Source: Clostridia bacterium (GTDB taxonomy: Bacteria; Bacillota_A; Clostridia; Oscillospirales; CAG-272). Taken from it: DNA of 25,975 bases. The stretch covers positions 1-25,975 of the forward strand of contig JAFQUG010000218.1 of NCBI GenBank assembly GCA_017408625.1, read 5' to 3'. Positions within the stretch are counted from its first letter, which is position 1. Every line of letters begins with the position of its first letter. The position numbers and the translations under genes are program-made. The notes beneath the pieces were generated by a model that did not search any database, had not been told where the DNA came from, and saw nothing but the letters and a program-made list of their open reading frames with translations. This document shows positions 14,247-23,800 of the stretch, piece by piece.

Positions 14247-16679
14247 TTAAATTTTTCTGAGCTTTGCGTAGGTGGCCATCAGCTTCTTGGTGCCTACCTT
14301 ATCAAACATGACCTCGTATAGCACGTCCGCTCCCATGTTCTTGACCGAGAGGATCTCGCCCTCGCCAAAGGTCATATGTGCAACGCGGTCGCCGGGCGCG
14401 AGCACTTCCCTTTTGCCGTTCGGTACGGGTGTGGGCTGGGGCTTGCGCACAGTATACGGGGTTGCTGCGTTGTTGGTCTGCCGCGCAGTTGCGGGCGCTT
14501 TGTTCTGCGATTCCGAATAGTAGGTCTTGTAGACCGGCTGCTGGCTGTAGGGATTTCTGATCGGCTTTTCTTCAAATTTTTCGATCAGGCCCGAGGGGAT
14601 CTCGGACACAAAGCGCGAGAGCGGATTGTAGGTCGTGCGACCGTAAAGCAGGCGCGATTTTGTATGGTAGATATAGATCTTTTTCTTGGCGCGCGTCAAG
14701 GCCACGTAGGCAAGTCTGCGCTCCTCCTCCATCTCGTCCGTGCCGCCCGTGATGGTCTGCATCCCCGGGAACAGGCCGTCCTCCATGCCGGGCAGGAACA
14801 CGATGGGAAACTCCAGGCCCTTTGCGCTGTGAATGGTCATCATGACCACCGCGTCGGCGCTTTCATCGTATCTGTCCACGTCGGCCACCAGCGCGTTTTC
14901 TTCAAGGAATCCTGTCAAGGTGGGCTCAACGTCCTCCTCGGTACGGGATTCGTATTCCACCATGGCGGATTTGAATTCGTTAAAGTTGTCAAGCCTGTCC
15001 TTTTCCTGCTCGCCGCCGTCGATCAGCATCTGACGGTAGCCCGTACGGTCTGCTACCTGGTCAAACAGCTCGCCAAGCGGCATGTGGCCGACAAGCGCGG
15101 TCAGCTCGTTGATGACTGCAGTAAAGTTCATCAGCGCGATCGCCGAGCGCGAAAGCGCGGCATAGCGGTTGGCCTGCTGCATCACTTCAAACATGGAGCA
15201 TCCCTGCTCCTCGGCAATGGCCTCGACCGCCTCCAGCGTTCGGTCACCGATTTTTCTCCTTGGCTCGTTGATGATGCGCAAGAGTCTCTCGCGGTCGTTA
15301 TGGTTGACTAAGAGCTGCAGGTATGCGACGATGTCACGGATTTCCTTGCGATCCGAGAAGCGCACGCCGCCAAGGATGCGGTAAGGCATTGCGCTCTTGG
15401 CAAAGGCACGCTCAATGCTGCTTGCCTGCGCGTTGGTGCGGTACAGCACGGCAAAATCACGATAATGATATTCCCCCGAGGCAACGCCGCGGTTAACCGT
15501 GGAAATGATCTCTCTTGCTTCTGCGTCCTGTGTTTCCAGCTGCTTTAAGTAGATCTTGTCACCCTTATCGCCAGCCGTCCACAGCGTCTTTCCCTTTCTG
15601 CCCGAGTTATGTGCTATGACCTCATTGGCAGCGTCCAGAATGGTTTGCGTGCTGCGGTAATTCTGCTCAAGGCGAATCACGCTTGCATCTGCATACACGC
15701 GGTCAAAATTGAGAATATTCTCAATGGTCGCACCGCGGAAGCGGTAGATACTCTGGTCGTCGTCGCCCACCACCATGAGGTTGCGGTAGCCGCCCGAGAG
15801 CAGCGCGCACAGCGCAAACTGCGCGGTGTTGGTGTCCTGATACTCGTCCACGCAGACGTACAAAAATCTGCGCTGATAGGAAAGGCGCACGTCCTCGTGC
15901 TCACGCAGCAGCGTGACGGTATTCATGATGATGTCGTCAAAGTCCATGGCGTTGGAGGCGCGCAGCTGATCCTGATATTTCTTATAAATCTTTGCGATAC
16001 GCGACTGTCTGAAATCATTTCCCGACACTACCGCGTACATTTCGGGCGTTTGCAGCTTTTCCTTGGCCGAGCTGATGGCTGCGATGACGCTTTTGATGGG
16101 AAATTGCTTTTCGTCCACGTTGCAGGCCTTCATGGCAGAGCCCACTGCCTTTTTGGTATCGTCCGCATCGTAAATGGTAAATTCCTTCTGATAGCCCAGT
16201 CTCTCGCCGTAAATGCGCAGAATGCGCAGGCAGATCGAGTGGAATGTGCCCGCCCAGATATCCTTTGCTACATCGGGGTCGTCAAAGGTGCGGGAAAGTC
16301 GCTCCTTCATCTCGTTGGCGGCCTTATTGGTAAAGGTAAAGGTCAGAATACGGTAAGGCGGACAGGGCTGCTCGGCAAGCTCGTAAAGGATCTCACCGAT
16401 CTCTTGCGCAGGCAGGCTGATCGCTCTTTCCAAATTCTCTACGTATGCACTGTCCACGCCACCGGGCACGCGCTCGGTCATATATGCATCACCAAAGCGG
16501 ATAATGTGTGCAATTCTCTTGACCAGTACGGTAGTCTTGCCACTTCCCGCGCCCGCTAAGATGAGCAGCGGTCCGTTGACGCTGTAGATCGCCTTGCGCT
16601 GCATGTCGTTAAGGCTTTGGTAGTACTTATCAAACAATGCGCGCTTGGCTTTTTGATATCTGTTATAAAGGTCTTGCAT
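14247..16679 (-). CDS. pcrA: ATP-dependent DNA helicase PcrA (UvrD family)
   Basis: The 810-residue superfamily 1A 3'-5' helicase has motif I GAGSGKTT (43-50), motif II CVDEYQDTN, motif III VVGDDDQSIYRFRGA, motif IV LEQNYRST, motif V MTIHSAKGLEFPIVFLPG and motif VI AYVALTRAKKKIY. The C-terminal end (about 755-810) is the Tudor-like RNA-polymerase-binding domain typical of PcrA, with LAPGDRVAHMTFGEGEI. It acts in repair, replication restart and clearing of stalled polymerase. Length is close to the B. subtilis protein with a somewhat longer linker. The ATG at 16679 follows GAAAGGA. Confidence 0.97.
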   Translation of the reverse strand: MQDLYNRYQKAKRALFDKYYQSLNDMQRKAIYSVNGPLLILAGAGSGKTTVLVKRIAHIIRFGDAYMTERVPGGVDSAYVENLERAISLPAQEIGEILYELAEQPCPPYRILTFTFTNKAANEMKERLSRTFDDPDVAKDIWAGTFHSICLRILRIYGERLGYQKEFTIYDADDTKKAVGSAMKACNVDEKQFPIKSVIAAISSAKEKLQTPEMYAVVSGNDFRQSRIAKIYKKYQDQLRASNAMDFDDIIMNTVTLLREHEDVRLSYQRRFLYVCVDEYQDTNTAQFALCALLSGGYRNLMVVGDDDQSIYRFRGATIENILNFDRVYADASVIRLEQNYRSTQTILDAANEVIAHNSGRKGKTLWTAGDKGDKIYLKQLETQDAEAREIISTVNRGVASGEYHYRDFAVLYRTNAQASSIERAFAKSAMPYRILGGVRFSDRKEIRDIVAYLQLLVNHNDRERLLRIINEPRRKIGDRTLEAVEAIAEEQGCSMFEVMQQANRYAALSRSAIALMNFTAVINELTALVGHMPLGELFDQVADRTGYRQMLIDGGEQEKDRLDNFNEFKSAMVEYESRTEEDVEPTLTGFLEENALVADVDRYDESADAVVMMTIHSAKGLEFPIVFLPGMEDGLFPGMQTITGGTDEMEEERRLAYVALTRAKKKIYIYHTKSRLLYGRTTYNPLSRFVSEIPSGLIEKFEEKPIRNPYSQQPVYKTYYSESQNKAPATARQTNNAATPYTVRKPQPTPVPNGKREVLAPGDRVAHMTFGEGEILSVKNMGADVLYEVMFDKVGTKKLMATYAKLRKI

Positions 16680-16695
16680 GATGTCCTTTCTTTAT

Positions 16696-16723
16696 GTAGG
16701 GGCTGCCGCATTCATGCGGCAGC
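16696..16723 (+). repeat. GTAG-headed hairpin, REP-like
   Basis: GTAGGG (16696-16701) is followed by a perfect 9-bp stem, GCTGCCGCA/TGCGGCAGC, with loop TTCA. There is no T-run on either side, so it is not an intrinsic terminator. It lies in the 50-bp gap between pcrA and the small N/Q-rich gene. Confidence 0.6.
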
Positions 16724-16729
16724 GAAATG

Positions 16730-16861
16730 TCAGTTCTTCTTTTTGTTCTGGCTCTGGTTGTTCTTCTCTTCCATGGGAAGCGGATTGTTCTGAGGATACT
16801 GATTCTGGTTCTGACTCTGGTTCTGATTCTGGTTCTTGTTCTGATTCTGTTCCTTCTGCAT
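16730..16861 (-). CDS. Short Asn/Gln-rich protein
   Basis: The ATG at 16861 is preceded by AGGAGA at eight bases and opens a 43-residue frame. It starts MQKEQNQNKNQNQ and continues as an N/Q repeat to a YPQNNPLPMEEKN segment, ending KKKN before TGA. The protein is disordered and polar, of a type seen as short N/Q repeats in clostridial genomes, some spore-associated. The alternative frame (16692-16931, Glu/Pro/Ser-rich) has only a GTG and no ribosome site. It lies 75 bp downstream of the membrane gene at 16937 and upstream of pcrA. Confidence 0.55.
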   Translation of the reverse strand: MQKEQNQNKNQNQNQSQNQNQYPQNNPLPMEEKNNQSQNKKKN

Positions 16862-16936
16862 ACTGTTTTTCTCCTGTATTTACAAATTCACCCTTTTTTG
16901 GGGGCTCGGTTACAGTATGCACACACGGCACGCGTT

Positions 16937-18424
16937 TTATTCAGCGTCCTGTTGTTGTGTTGTGGGGGTGGTAAGCAGATAGCGGTTGTTGATCTGCTCG
17001 GTAATATCGCTGTTCTTCTCTGCAAACAGTACGATCAGCACGACGCCCAGCGCAAGATTGACCAGCCACATCACAGAGGCAAGCACGGTGTACCAGTCGC
17101 CTCCCATACCACTGTACGGCAGCAAAACGGTATAAGCCACACCGCCGATCGCACAGAGAATGACTGCCGCCATAACGTAAGAAAGGCCGCGGATCAGCTG
17201 CTTGTGCAGGGTGTTCAGCTTACCGTAGGTCTGCATATCGGTGTGCATGAGCACAAAGCCCGCATGGTTGCGGATCATATCCTTCATGCAGCCAAGCACG
17301 CTTGCCATAACCATCACGAACATGATGGCACTGATTGCGCTGATCACGATCAGCACGGTATAGGAATCGGTCGCCTCTGCACCCTTGAGCGCAGCCGTAG
17401 CCGAATACTCCTCAACTTTGAAATAGCGGTACTGCCAATAGGTCTCAAACACCGAAACGATGGCATACGCACAAATGACACAGGTGCAGGATTTCCAGCT
17501 GCTTTTGCTCAGATAATGCCGCAAAGCCAACACACCGGTCAAAAAACATACCGCACACAGCACGTCCGGCAACACGTTGACACCGTCCATCGGAAGATCC
17601 AGCGAAAGGATGACGCCCAACGTCAAAAAGAACGAGCCAAGCTTATATCTTTTTGCAACAAACAGATCCTTATTCGGATAAATATCCTGCATGTAACGGC
17701 TGCGCAGATATCCTACATATGCCCCATCGCGGTAGATGCCGATAAAATAACGCAGCATCAGCACAAGCCAAGCAATACCCAGCACACTCCAGATCAGCAT
17801 AGCCCCCATACGGAACAGCCATACGTACTCGTAGAGGTTGACCTTGGCCTCGGCATGGTCGGAAAGCACCGTAAACTCGGGCAGTACGCTGAGCGCAACC
17901 TTACAGATCACGAAAAGCGAGGTCAGAAGAGAGACACTTTCAGTCACTGTGACCGCCGTATTACGCTCGTCAAACTCAGACTTACGTCGGATCAGACGCG
18001 ACATCAGCCTGTGTGCAAGCGTCGGGCGGAACACGCTCTCTCCGATACCGCCGCGTGAGCCTGCATAGATCAGGCCCTCAAACAGCTGCTTGTAGGCAGG
18101 CAGCAGTGTCATCAGCTCCAGCACGCCAAACACAAAATTGCCAAGCAGCATGGTAGTGGGGCGGTCGGTGCTGTTCACAAGACCGAACAGCACCAGCACG
18201 AATACCAGCCTGCATGCACTCAGTGCGATCATGCGCTGAAAATGCTTGGCACTCTCTTCAAAATGATGATTGAGATAGGACAGCGAGGACAGTCCAAGCG
18301 AGAGCAGAATATATCCGAATACGTCGGGAAGCAGATCAAATACCGCAAACTCGGCGTTGAAGAAAAACAGCATGGACAGGGCGATCAGACCGATCCCCAT
18401 ATGCGCTCTGGGCTTGATTTGCAT
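16937..18424 (-). CDS. Unrecognised polytopic membrane protein (large)
   Basis: The 495-residue protein has roughly ten to twelve hydrophobic segments, in two groups separated by a polar stretch (about 125-165, SRGGIGESVFRPTLAHRLMSRLIRRKSEFDERN). The C-terminus is a short polar TTPTTQQQDAE. It contains no transporter or enzyme motif that I recognise. The ATG at 18424 follows AAAGGAG, 30 bp after the gene at 18455. It probably belongs to a transcript with secA upstream. Confidence 0.8.
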   Translation of the reverse strand: MQIKPRAHMGIGLIALSMLFFFNAEFAVFDLLPDVFGYILLSLGLSSLSYLNHHFEESAKHFQRMIALSACRLVFVLVLFGLVNSTDRPTTMLLGNFVFGVLELMTLLPAYKQLFEGLIYAGSRGGIGESVFRPTLAHRLMSRLIRRKSEFDERNTAVTVTESVSLLTSLFVICKVALSVLPEFTVLSDHAEAKVNLYEYVWLFRMGAMLIWSVLGIAWLVLMLRYFIGIYRDGAYVGYLRSRYMQDIYPNKDLFVAKRYKLGSFFLTLGVILSLDLPMDGVNVLPDVLCAVCFLTGVLALRHYLSKSSWKSCTCVICAYAIVSVFETYWQYRYFKVEEYSATAALKGAEATDSYTVLIVISAISAIMFVMVMASVLGCMKDMIRNHAGFVLMHTDMQTYGKLNTLHKQLIRGLSYVMAAVILCAIGGVAYTVLLPYSGMGGDWYTVLASVMWLVNLALGVVLIVLFAEKNSDITEQINNRYLLTTPTTQQQDAE

Positions 18425-18454
18425 GCACGCACACTCCTTTCTCGATTTTCTTGG

Positions 18455-19150
18455 TTATTTGCGTTTTTTCTTATTCTTTTTTTGCTCCATGTACGCCGCT
18501 TCCTTCTCTCTTGCGCGGCGGTCACGCTCGTCCATCCTCTCGCGAAACTCGTTGACAAAGCCAAAGCGAGAGGGGGCACGCTCCATGCTCTCATCCCCCT
18601 CGGGACAAATATACATGTAGCAGGTAAACAGATTATACAAATTGAAAATGGCCCAAACAAACTGCAAAAGCAGCGAGATGACCGAAAACAGCGGCAATGC
18701 AGCACCAATCAGCTCCAGGATCATGGCAAGGATGTAGCAGCTGCACTGAATGCTGACCAGCCAAAGTCCCCAATCAGCTCTTTTGGCAATGGCGGGCAGC
18801 TCCAGCTCGGCGGCAAAGCCGCGCAGCCGGCGCATAAATACGAAATGGAAGCACAGGATCAAAGCACTCTCTATCATGCTGACTACAGCTGTGACCGTAT
18901 CGTTGACAAAGGGCAGCTGCACCTCAGCCATGCCAAGACTTGGCAAAAGCGAGAGCACACTTGCAAGGATGTGATAAAGACAACAGACACTAAGCGGAAT
19001 CAGCCACCAGACTGCCTTGATCAAGACCGGGCAATAGTCCTTGAGCTTTGAAAGTGCCCATGCCACCCCCGCATATCCAATGATATGCAGATAGGAAAGC
19101 GGCACGAAAAATGCCAGAAAATAAGCTAAAAACAGAATTCCGAATCCCAT
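18455..19150 (-). CDS. Unrecognised membrane protein (small)
   Basis: The 231-residue protein has about five or six hydrophobic segments up to residue 185. A cytosolic tail follows that is highly charged and helical (FRERMDERDRRAREKEAAYMEQ, then a KKNKKKRK end). Such a basic tail could contact nucleic acid or ribosomes; this is inference. The ATG at 19150 lies 9 bp after secA's stop, with AAGGA inside the end of secA, so it is likely co-translated. It is not similar by eye to SecE, SecG or YajC. Confidence 0.8.
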   Translation of the reverse strand: MGFGILFLAYFLAFFVPLSYLHIIGYAGVAWALSKLKDYCPVLIKAVWWLIPLSVCCLYHILASVLSLLPSLGMAEVQLPFVNDTVTAVVSMIESALILCFHFVFMRRLRGFAAELELPAIAKRADWGLWLVSIQCSCYILAMILELIGAALPLFSVISLLLQFVWAIFNLYNLFTCYMYICPEGDESMERAPSRFGFVNEFRERMDERDRRAREKEAAYMEQKKNKKKRK

Positions 19151-19159
19151 ATCCGATCC

Positions 19160-21907
19160 TTATTTTCCTTCGCCGCAGCAATTCTTGTATTTCTTACCCG
19201 AGCCGCAAGGGCAAGGGTCGTTTCTGCCGATCTTGGGAGCTTCGCGGCGCACGATGGTGACCTTCTTGATAGCCTTCTTTCCCTGCCCCTCAAAGCCATC
19301 CTGCAACGGGTTGGCTACCTGTACGCGCTGTACCTCCTCGCGGGGCTTGGGCACGATAGAAAGCAGTGTGCGAACCGTTTTCTCTCGGATATCGTTGACC
19401 ATGGCATCAAATGCGTCACCGCCCACGATTCTGTACTCAGTAATGGGATCTCTTTGTGCGTATGCCTGCAGGCCAATGCTGCCCTTGAGATCATCCATCG
19501 CGTCGATATGATCCATCCACGCAGTATCTACGTTACGCAAAAGGATCGCGCGCTCGACCTCACGGAAGGTCTCCTCGCCAAACAGCTCTTCCTTTTCGTC
19601 GTACTTGGCCTCTGCCTTTTCTATCAGGTAGTCCTCCAGATCCTTCTTTTTCAGCTTGGAAAGCTCCTTTTGGTCAAATCTGAAATCGTTCTCGTCGCAC
19701 AAATAGCCCATATAAGCGGCACGCAAGCCGTCCAGATTCCAGGTCTCGGGGCCTTCTTCACCCGTATAGAGTGCAACGTTGTCCTTGATCGAACCACCAA
19801 TCATATGCAAAATGCGGGTGGAGATATCGTGACCGTTGAGCACCTCTTGTCTTTGCGAGTAAATGATATTTCTCTGCTGATTCATGACGTCGTCAAAGCT
19901 CAGCACGTACTTTCTGCGCTTGAAGTTCTGATCCTCGATCCTTGCCTGTGCGCTGCGGATGCTGCCCGACAGGATCTTGGCGTCGATGGGCGTATCCTCG
20001 CTCATGCCGAGTCGATCGACGGTTCCCACGATCTTTTCCGCACCGAACAGGCGCATCAGATCGTCCTCAAGAGAGAGGAAAAAGCGGGATTCGCCGGGGT
20101 CACCCTGTCTGCCGGAGCGGCCACGCAGCTGGTTATCAATTCTGCGGCTCTCGTGGCGCTCTGTACCAACGATAAACAAGCCGCCTGCGTCCTTGACCAT
20201 TTGTGCCTCGGGTGCAATCTCTTGCTTGAACTGCTCGTAAAGCTCGTTATATTGCGCACGAACGCCCAGAATTGCGGGATCGTCGGTAACCGACGTGCCG
20301 TTTGCCTGCGCGATCAGCGCCTCATCCACGCCCTGCGCACGAAGCTCGGACTTAGCCATAAACTCGGGGTTACCGCCAAGCATGATATCCGTACCGCGGC
20401 CTGCCATGTTGGTGGAAATGGTAACTGCACCGTACTTACCTGCCTGCGCCACGATCTCTGCTTCCCTGTCGTGATACTTGGCGTTGAGCACGTGGTGCGG
20501 GATCTTTTCCTTTTTCAGTCTTGCAGAAAGCAGCTCGGATTTTTCTACCGATACGGTACCCACAAGCACAGGCTGACCCTTTGCATGGCATTCCTTGATC
20601 TGATCGACGATGGCTCTGTATTTTCCCTCCACACTACGGTAGACCACGTCACTGTGATCCACTCTGATCATGGGCATATTGGTTGGGATCTCGATGACGT
20701 CCAGAGAATAGATCTCACGGAACTCCTCTTCCTCGGTCAGGGCTGTTCCCGTCATGCCGGAAAGCTTGCCGTACATACGGAAATAGTTCTGGAAGGTGAT
20801 GGTTGCCAGCGTCTTGTTTTCCTTTTCAATGACTACTCCCTCTTTTGCCTCAATGGCCTGGTGCAAGCCATCGGAATAACGTCTGCCGTACATCAGTCGG
20901 CCGGTAAAGGTATCGACAATGATAACGCCCTTTTCGTTGACGATATAGTCCTGGTCACGGTGCATGCAGCCGTGTGCGCGGATGGCCTGATTGACGTGAT
21001 GCGCTACGGTTGCATTTTCCTGGTCGGAATAGTTTTCAAGGCCAAAGAAGCGTTCTGCCTTCTTGGCACCTCTGGGCGTCAGAATGGCGTTGTTTGCCTT
21101 TTCGTCCACGATATAGTCAGCCTCGATATCGTCGTGCTGCTCCTTGCTGTCAAGCTCCTTGACCACGTGCTTGGTCAGCGTCTTGACAAATGCATTGGCC
21201 CTTTCGTACATATCGGTGGGCTTGTCTCCTGCACCCGAAATGATCAGAGGGGTACGCGCTTCGTCGATCAGGATCGAGTCTACCTCGTCCACAATGGCAA
21301 ACGCGTGACCGCGCTGCACCATATTCTCCTTGTAGACCACCATGTTATCACGCAGGTAGTCAAAGCCGTACTCATTGTTGGTGCCGTAGGTAATATCGGC
21401 AGCGTAAGCCGCTCTCTTTTCACTGTTGGAAATGCCGTGCACCACAAGACCCGTGGTAAGGCCCATAAAGCCGTACACGCGGCTCATTTCCTCACAGCCG
21501 TAGCGTGCCAGATAGTCGTTGACCGTAACGATATGCACGCCGTTGCCTGCAAGCGCATTCAGGTATGCGGGCATGGTTGCCACCAGCGTTTTACCTTCGC
21601 CCGTTTTCATCTCGGCAATTCTACCCTGGTGCAGCACAATACCGCCCAGCAGTTGCACGTAGAAGGGGCGTTTGCCAAGCACACGGTCATCTGCTTCACG
21701 GATCGCAGCAAACGCATCGGGCAGAATGTCATCCAGCGTCTCTCCGCCCGCAAGTCTGTTCTTTAAGATCACAGTAGTTTCCCTGAGCGCTTCATCGGAC
21801 ATAGCCGCATACTTGGGAGCTAAGGATTCAATGTAATCTGCGGTTTTTTTGATGGCCTTGAGCTGTCGCTCGCTGTAAGTGCCGAAGATCTTGGTGATCA
21901 AGCTCAT
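19160..21907 (-). CDS. secA: Protein translocase ATPase SecA
   Basis: The 915-residue motor of the Sec translocon has MKTGEGKT (100-107), the [19 protein letters not shown] motif II region, the preprotein cross-linking domain, [17 protein letters not shown], and the C-terminal zinc site [13 protein letters not shown]. The ATG at 21907 is chosen because GGAGG lies nine bases upstream; an in-frame ATG eight codons earlier lacks one. A TATAAT lies at 21959-21954 with a poor -35. It heads a leftward run that reaches the terminator at 13577. prfB, the common neighbour in Firmicutes, is absent. Confidence 0.98.
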   Translation of the reverse strand: MSLITKIFGTYSERQLKAIKKTADYIESLAPKYAAMSDEALRETTVILKNRLAGGETLDDILPDAFAAIREADDRVLGKRPFYVQLLGGIVLHQGRIAEMKTGEGKTLVATMPAYLNALAGNGVHIVTVNDYLARYGCEEMSRVYGFMGLTTGLVVHGISNSEKRAAYAADITYGTNNEYGFDYLRDNMVVYKENMVQRGHAFAIVDEVDSILIDEARTPLIISGAGDKPTDMYERANAFVKTLTKHVVKELDSKEQHDDIEADYIVDEKANNAILTPRGAKKAERFFGLENYSDQENATVAHHVNQAIRAHGCMHRDQDYIVNEKGVIIVDTFTGRLMYGRRYSDGLHQAIEAKEGVVIEKENKTLATITFQNYFRMYGKLSGMTGTALTEEEEFREIYSLDVIEIPTNMPMIRVDHSDVVYRSVEGKYRAIVDQIKECHAKGQPVLVGTVSVEKSELLSARLKKEKIPHHVLNAKYHDREAEIVAQAGKYGAVTISTNMAGRGTDIMLGGNPEFMAKSELRAQGVDEALIAQANGTSVTDDPAILGVRAQYNELYEQFKQEIAPEAQMVKDAGGLFIVGTERHESRRIDNQLRGRSGRQGDPGESRFFLSLEDDLMRLFGAEKIVGTVDRLGMSEDTPIDAKILSGSIRSAQARIEDQNFKRRKYVLSFDDVMNQQRNIIYSQRQEVLNGHDISTRILHMIGGSIKDNVALYTGEEGPETWNLDGLRAAYMGYLCDENDFRFDQKELSKLKKKDLEDYLIEKAEAKYDEKEELFGEETFREVERAILLRNVDTAWMDHIDAMDDLKGSIGLQAYAQRDPITEYRIVGGDAFDAMVNDIREKTVRTLLSIVPKPREEVQRVQVANPLQDGFEGQGKKAIKKVTIVRREAPKIGRNDPCPCGSGKKYKNCCGEGK

Positions 21908-22010
21908 GTATCTATTCCTCCAAAAACACATATTATCGCATTATGTATCCCATATTATATACCATAAAATACTGCAATACATAAAATATTTGTAAATTTT
22001 CGGAGAATAC

Positions 22011-22039
22011 TTGAAAAGATGCGCTCAAAACGCTATAAT
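22011..22039 (+). promoter_or_regulatory. Promoter of trmL
   Basis: TTGAAA (22011-22016), a 17-nt spacer and TATAAT (22034-22039) lie 31 bp upstream of the trmL start. It diverges from secA. Confidence 0.82.
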
Positions 22040-22069
22040 ATTGACAAGAACTCGAAAGGATTTTTTCCG

Positions 22070-22570
22070 ATGAAGCATATCAACATCGTTCTCCACCAGC
22101 CGGAGATCCCGCAGAACACGGGCAACATTGCGCGCACCTGCGCGGCCACCGGTGCTTCCCTGCACCTCATCCGCCCCATGGGCTTTACCGTGACCGACAA
22201 GCACTTAAAGCGCGCGGGGCTTGATTACTGGGACAAGCTGGATATTACATACTACGACGGGCTTGAGGATTTTTACGAAAAGCACCCCGACGCCAAGATT
22301 TACTATTTCTCCACCAAGGCCAAATACAACTACGCCGAGGTGACCTACCCCGACGAGGTATTTCTGATGTTTGGCAAGGAAACAAAGGGACTTCCCGAGG
22401 AGCTGCTTGCCGCCCACCCCGACGAATGCGTGCGCATTCCCATGCGCCCCACCCTCCGCTCGCTCAACCTCTCCAATTCGGTAGCCATTGCGGTCTACGA
22501 GGTGCTGCGCCAGGACAATTTCGAGCAGCTGCAGACCGAGGGCAAGTTGACGCAGTACAGTTGGGACTGA
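22070..22570 (+). CDS. trmL: tRNA (cytidine/uridine-34-2'-O)-methyltransferase TrmL
   Basis: The 166-residue SPOUT-fold enzyme has the three knot motifs: PEIPQNTGNIARTC near the N-terminus, LMFGKETKGLP in the middle, and RIPMRPTLRSLNLSNSVAIAVYE at the end. It methylates the 2'-hydroxyl of the wobble nucleotide of certain leucine tRNAs using SAM. The ATG at 22070 follows AAAGGA. A longer frame starts inside the promoter and is rejected. It is followed at 15 bp by the phosphoesterase gene. Confidence 0.94.
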   Translation: MKHINIVLHQPEIPQNTGNIARTCAATGASLHLIRPMGFTVTDKHLKRAGLDYWDKLDITYYDGLEDFYEKHPDAKIYYFSTKAKYNYAEVTYPDEVFLMFGKETKGLPEELLAAHPDECVRIPMRPTLRSLNLSNSVAIAVYEVLRQDNFEQLQTEGKLTQYSWD

Positions 22571-22585
22571 GAAAGGAAAAATACC

Positions 22586-23702
22586 GTGCAACCCATTCAC
22601 ACAAGAATTGAAATCGGCCTTCCTGCCCCCATTCGCGTGCTGCACGCCTCCGACACGCACCTGACACACGCCGACGCACGCGACGGTCAGCGCAAGGTGG
22701 ATCTTGCGGCGAGCCGTCTGCCCGGATTTCCCGACGCGGATGCACGTCTTGCTGAGCTTGGCCGCCTTTCGAAAGAGTTGGGACTGCCCATTATGCACAC
22801 GGGAGACCTGATCGACTTTGTGTCTCTTGCCAACTTAGAGGCTGCCAAGGCCTTTGCCGACAGCCACGATATTTTCATAGCCACGGGAAATCACGAGTTT
22901 TCCCTGTACGTGGGTGAAGCCTGGGAGGATGCGGACTACCGCAATCAAAGCCTTGCCGCCGTACAAGCCTGCTACAAAAACGATATCCGCATGTCTTCGC
23001 GTATCGTCAGGAACGGTGACGCAGCGATCAACTTTGTCGCGCTTGACAACGGATATTACTATTTTGAACCCGAGCAGCTGGCATTCTTAAAGGAGCAGGT
23101 CGCACTTGGTCTGCCTGTTGTGCTGATGATGCACACACCGCTTTACGAGCGCAAGCTATAGCCGAAGAGAGCCGAACTCATACGCCCTGCGGCGAGAATT
23201 TTTCGCGTCTTATGCCAAATCTCGCCTCGCAAGATGCGTATCTTGCTTCGACTCGCTTTGACAAAATCCATCAAAAAATTCAGCGCCGGAGGGTGCTGCG
23301 CAGTTTTGCGCGAGCAAATATTTCGCAGATGCAAAGAGAAAATGCGAAGCAATATAAGATATTGCGAGTATTTTTTCTGCCGCAGGTGCAGATATTTGCC
23401 GAGCAAAACCGTGTGAGTTCGGCTCTCTTCGGCTATACGACGACGCAAGAGCGCGCTCGGGCTCATGCGCTTATCTTGCGGGTGTTCCGGACGAGCTGAT
23501 CGAGGATTACGACCCTTATCGCTACCGCCAGCAAAAGACCGACGCGACCACGGCGGAATTTCTTGATTACGTGGCAGGCGAGCCTGCCATCAAATGCATT
23601 CTCGCAGGACATTTGCACGTGGACTACGACAGCACGTTTGCAGGACGCATTCCCCAGCTGATCAGCGGCGGAAGCGTGGCACGTGTGGTGGAATTTTATT
23701 AA
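22586..23702 (+). pseudogene. Calcineurin-like metallophosphoesterase interrupted by a 277-bp insertion
   Basis: The 5' part (22586-23160) gives the GTG start (AAAGGA upstream), ASDTHLTHAD, HTGDLIDF, GNHEF and MMHTPLYERKL, then a stop made by inserted DNA at 23159-23161. The 3' part (23438-23702) restores the frame as YDDARARSG...CAYLAGVPDEL, AGHLHVDYD and GGSVARVVEFY. Deleting 23161-23437 leaves an unbroken 279-residue protein with all metal motifs (D-x-H, GD, GNHE, H, GHxH). The truncated protein lacks the last GHLH metal ligands and is probably inactive. The intact family hydrolyses phosphoesters, with unknown substrate here. Confidence 0.9.
23161..23437. mobile_element. MITE-like non-autonomous element inside the phosphoesterase gene
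   Basis: Terminal inverted repeats start GCCGAAGAGAGCCGAACTCA at 23161-23180; the complement lies at 23414-23433. CTATA occurs on both sides (23156-23160 and 23433-23437), consistent with a 4-5 bp target duplication. Counting the flanking TATA the perfect inverted repeat is 24 bp. Subterminal segments (CCCTGCGGCGAGAA near 23185 and TTCTGCCGCAGG near 23378) also mirror each other. It carries no transposase; the reverse-strand ORF at 23143-23466 has no ribosome site or family. The helper transposase is unknown. Confidence 0.85.
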
Positions 23703-23725
23703 AATTTCAACGTTTTTCATTATAC

Positions 23726-23751
23726 GGACCGTCGAGGACGCCGGTCCCTAC
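23726..23751 (-). repeat. GTAG-headed hairpin, REP-like
   Basis: On the minus strand GTAGG (23751-23747) leads into GGACCG...CGGTCC with a 10-nt loop (23726-23747). It is the third hairpin in the window headed by GTAGGG, with a different stem sequence. It lies in the 98-bp gap before mnmA. Confidence 0.5.
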
Positions 23752-23800
23752 AGACAAACGGACCGACATTGAGGCGGTTCGCACCAAAAGAAGGATAAAC

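Noticed and set aside
16702..16723. Hairpin taken at first for a terminator before pcrA
   Set aside because: No T-run follows on either strand; its GTAG head fits a REP-like element better.
16692..16931. 79-codon Glu/Pro/Ser repeat frame
   Set aside because: It would start at a GTG without a ribosome site and overlaps the better-supported N/Q-rich frame.
16727..18058. 443-codon plus-strand frame opposite the large membrane gene
   Set aside because: Composition is His/Gln-rich with no start signal, and it covers the reverse of hydrophobic segments.
19454..21766. 770-codon open frame on the strand opposite secA
   Set aside because: It lies entirely inside secA, has no ribosome site or family motifs, and is rich in His, Val and Leu as expected for the complement of a biased coding frame.
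23143..23466. 107-codon minus-strand ORF inside the inserted element
   Set aside because: It reads through both terminal repeats and has no ribosome site or transposase-like motifs; it is better treated as non-coding element sequence.
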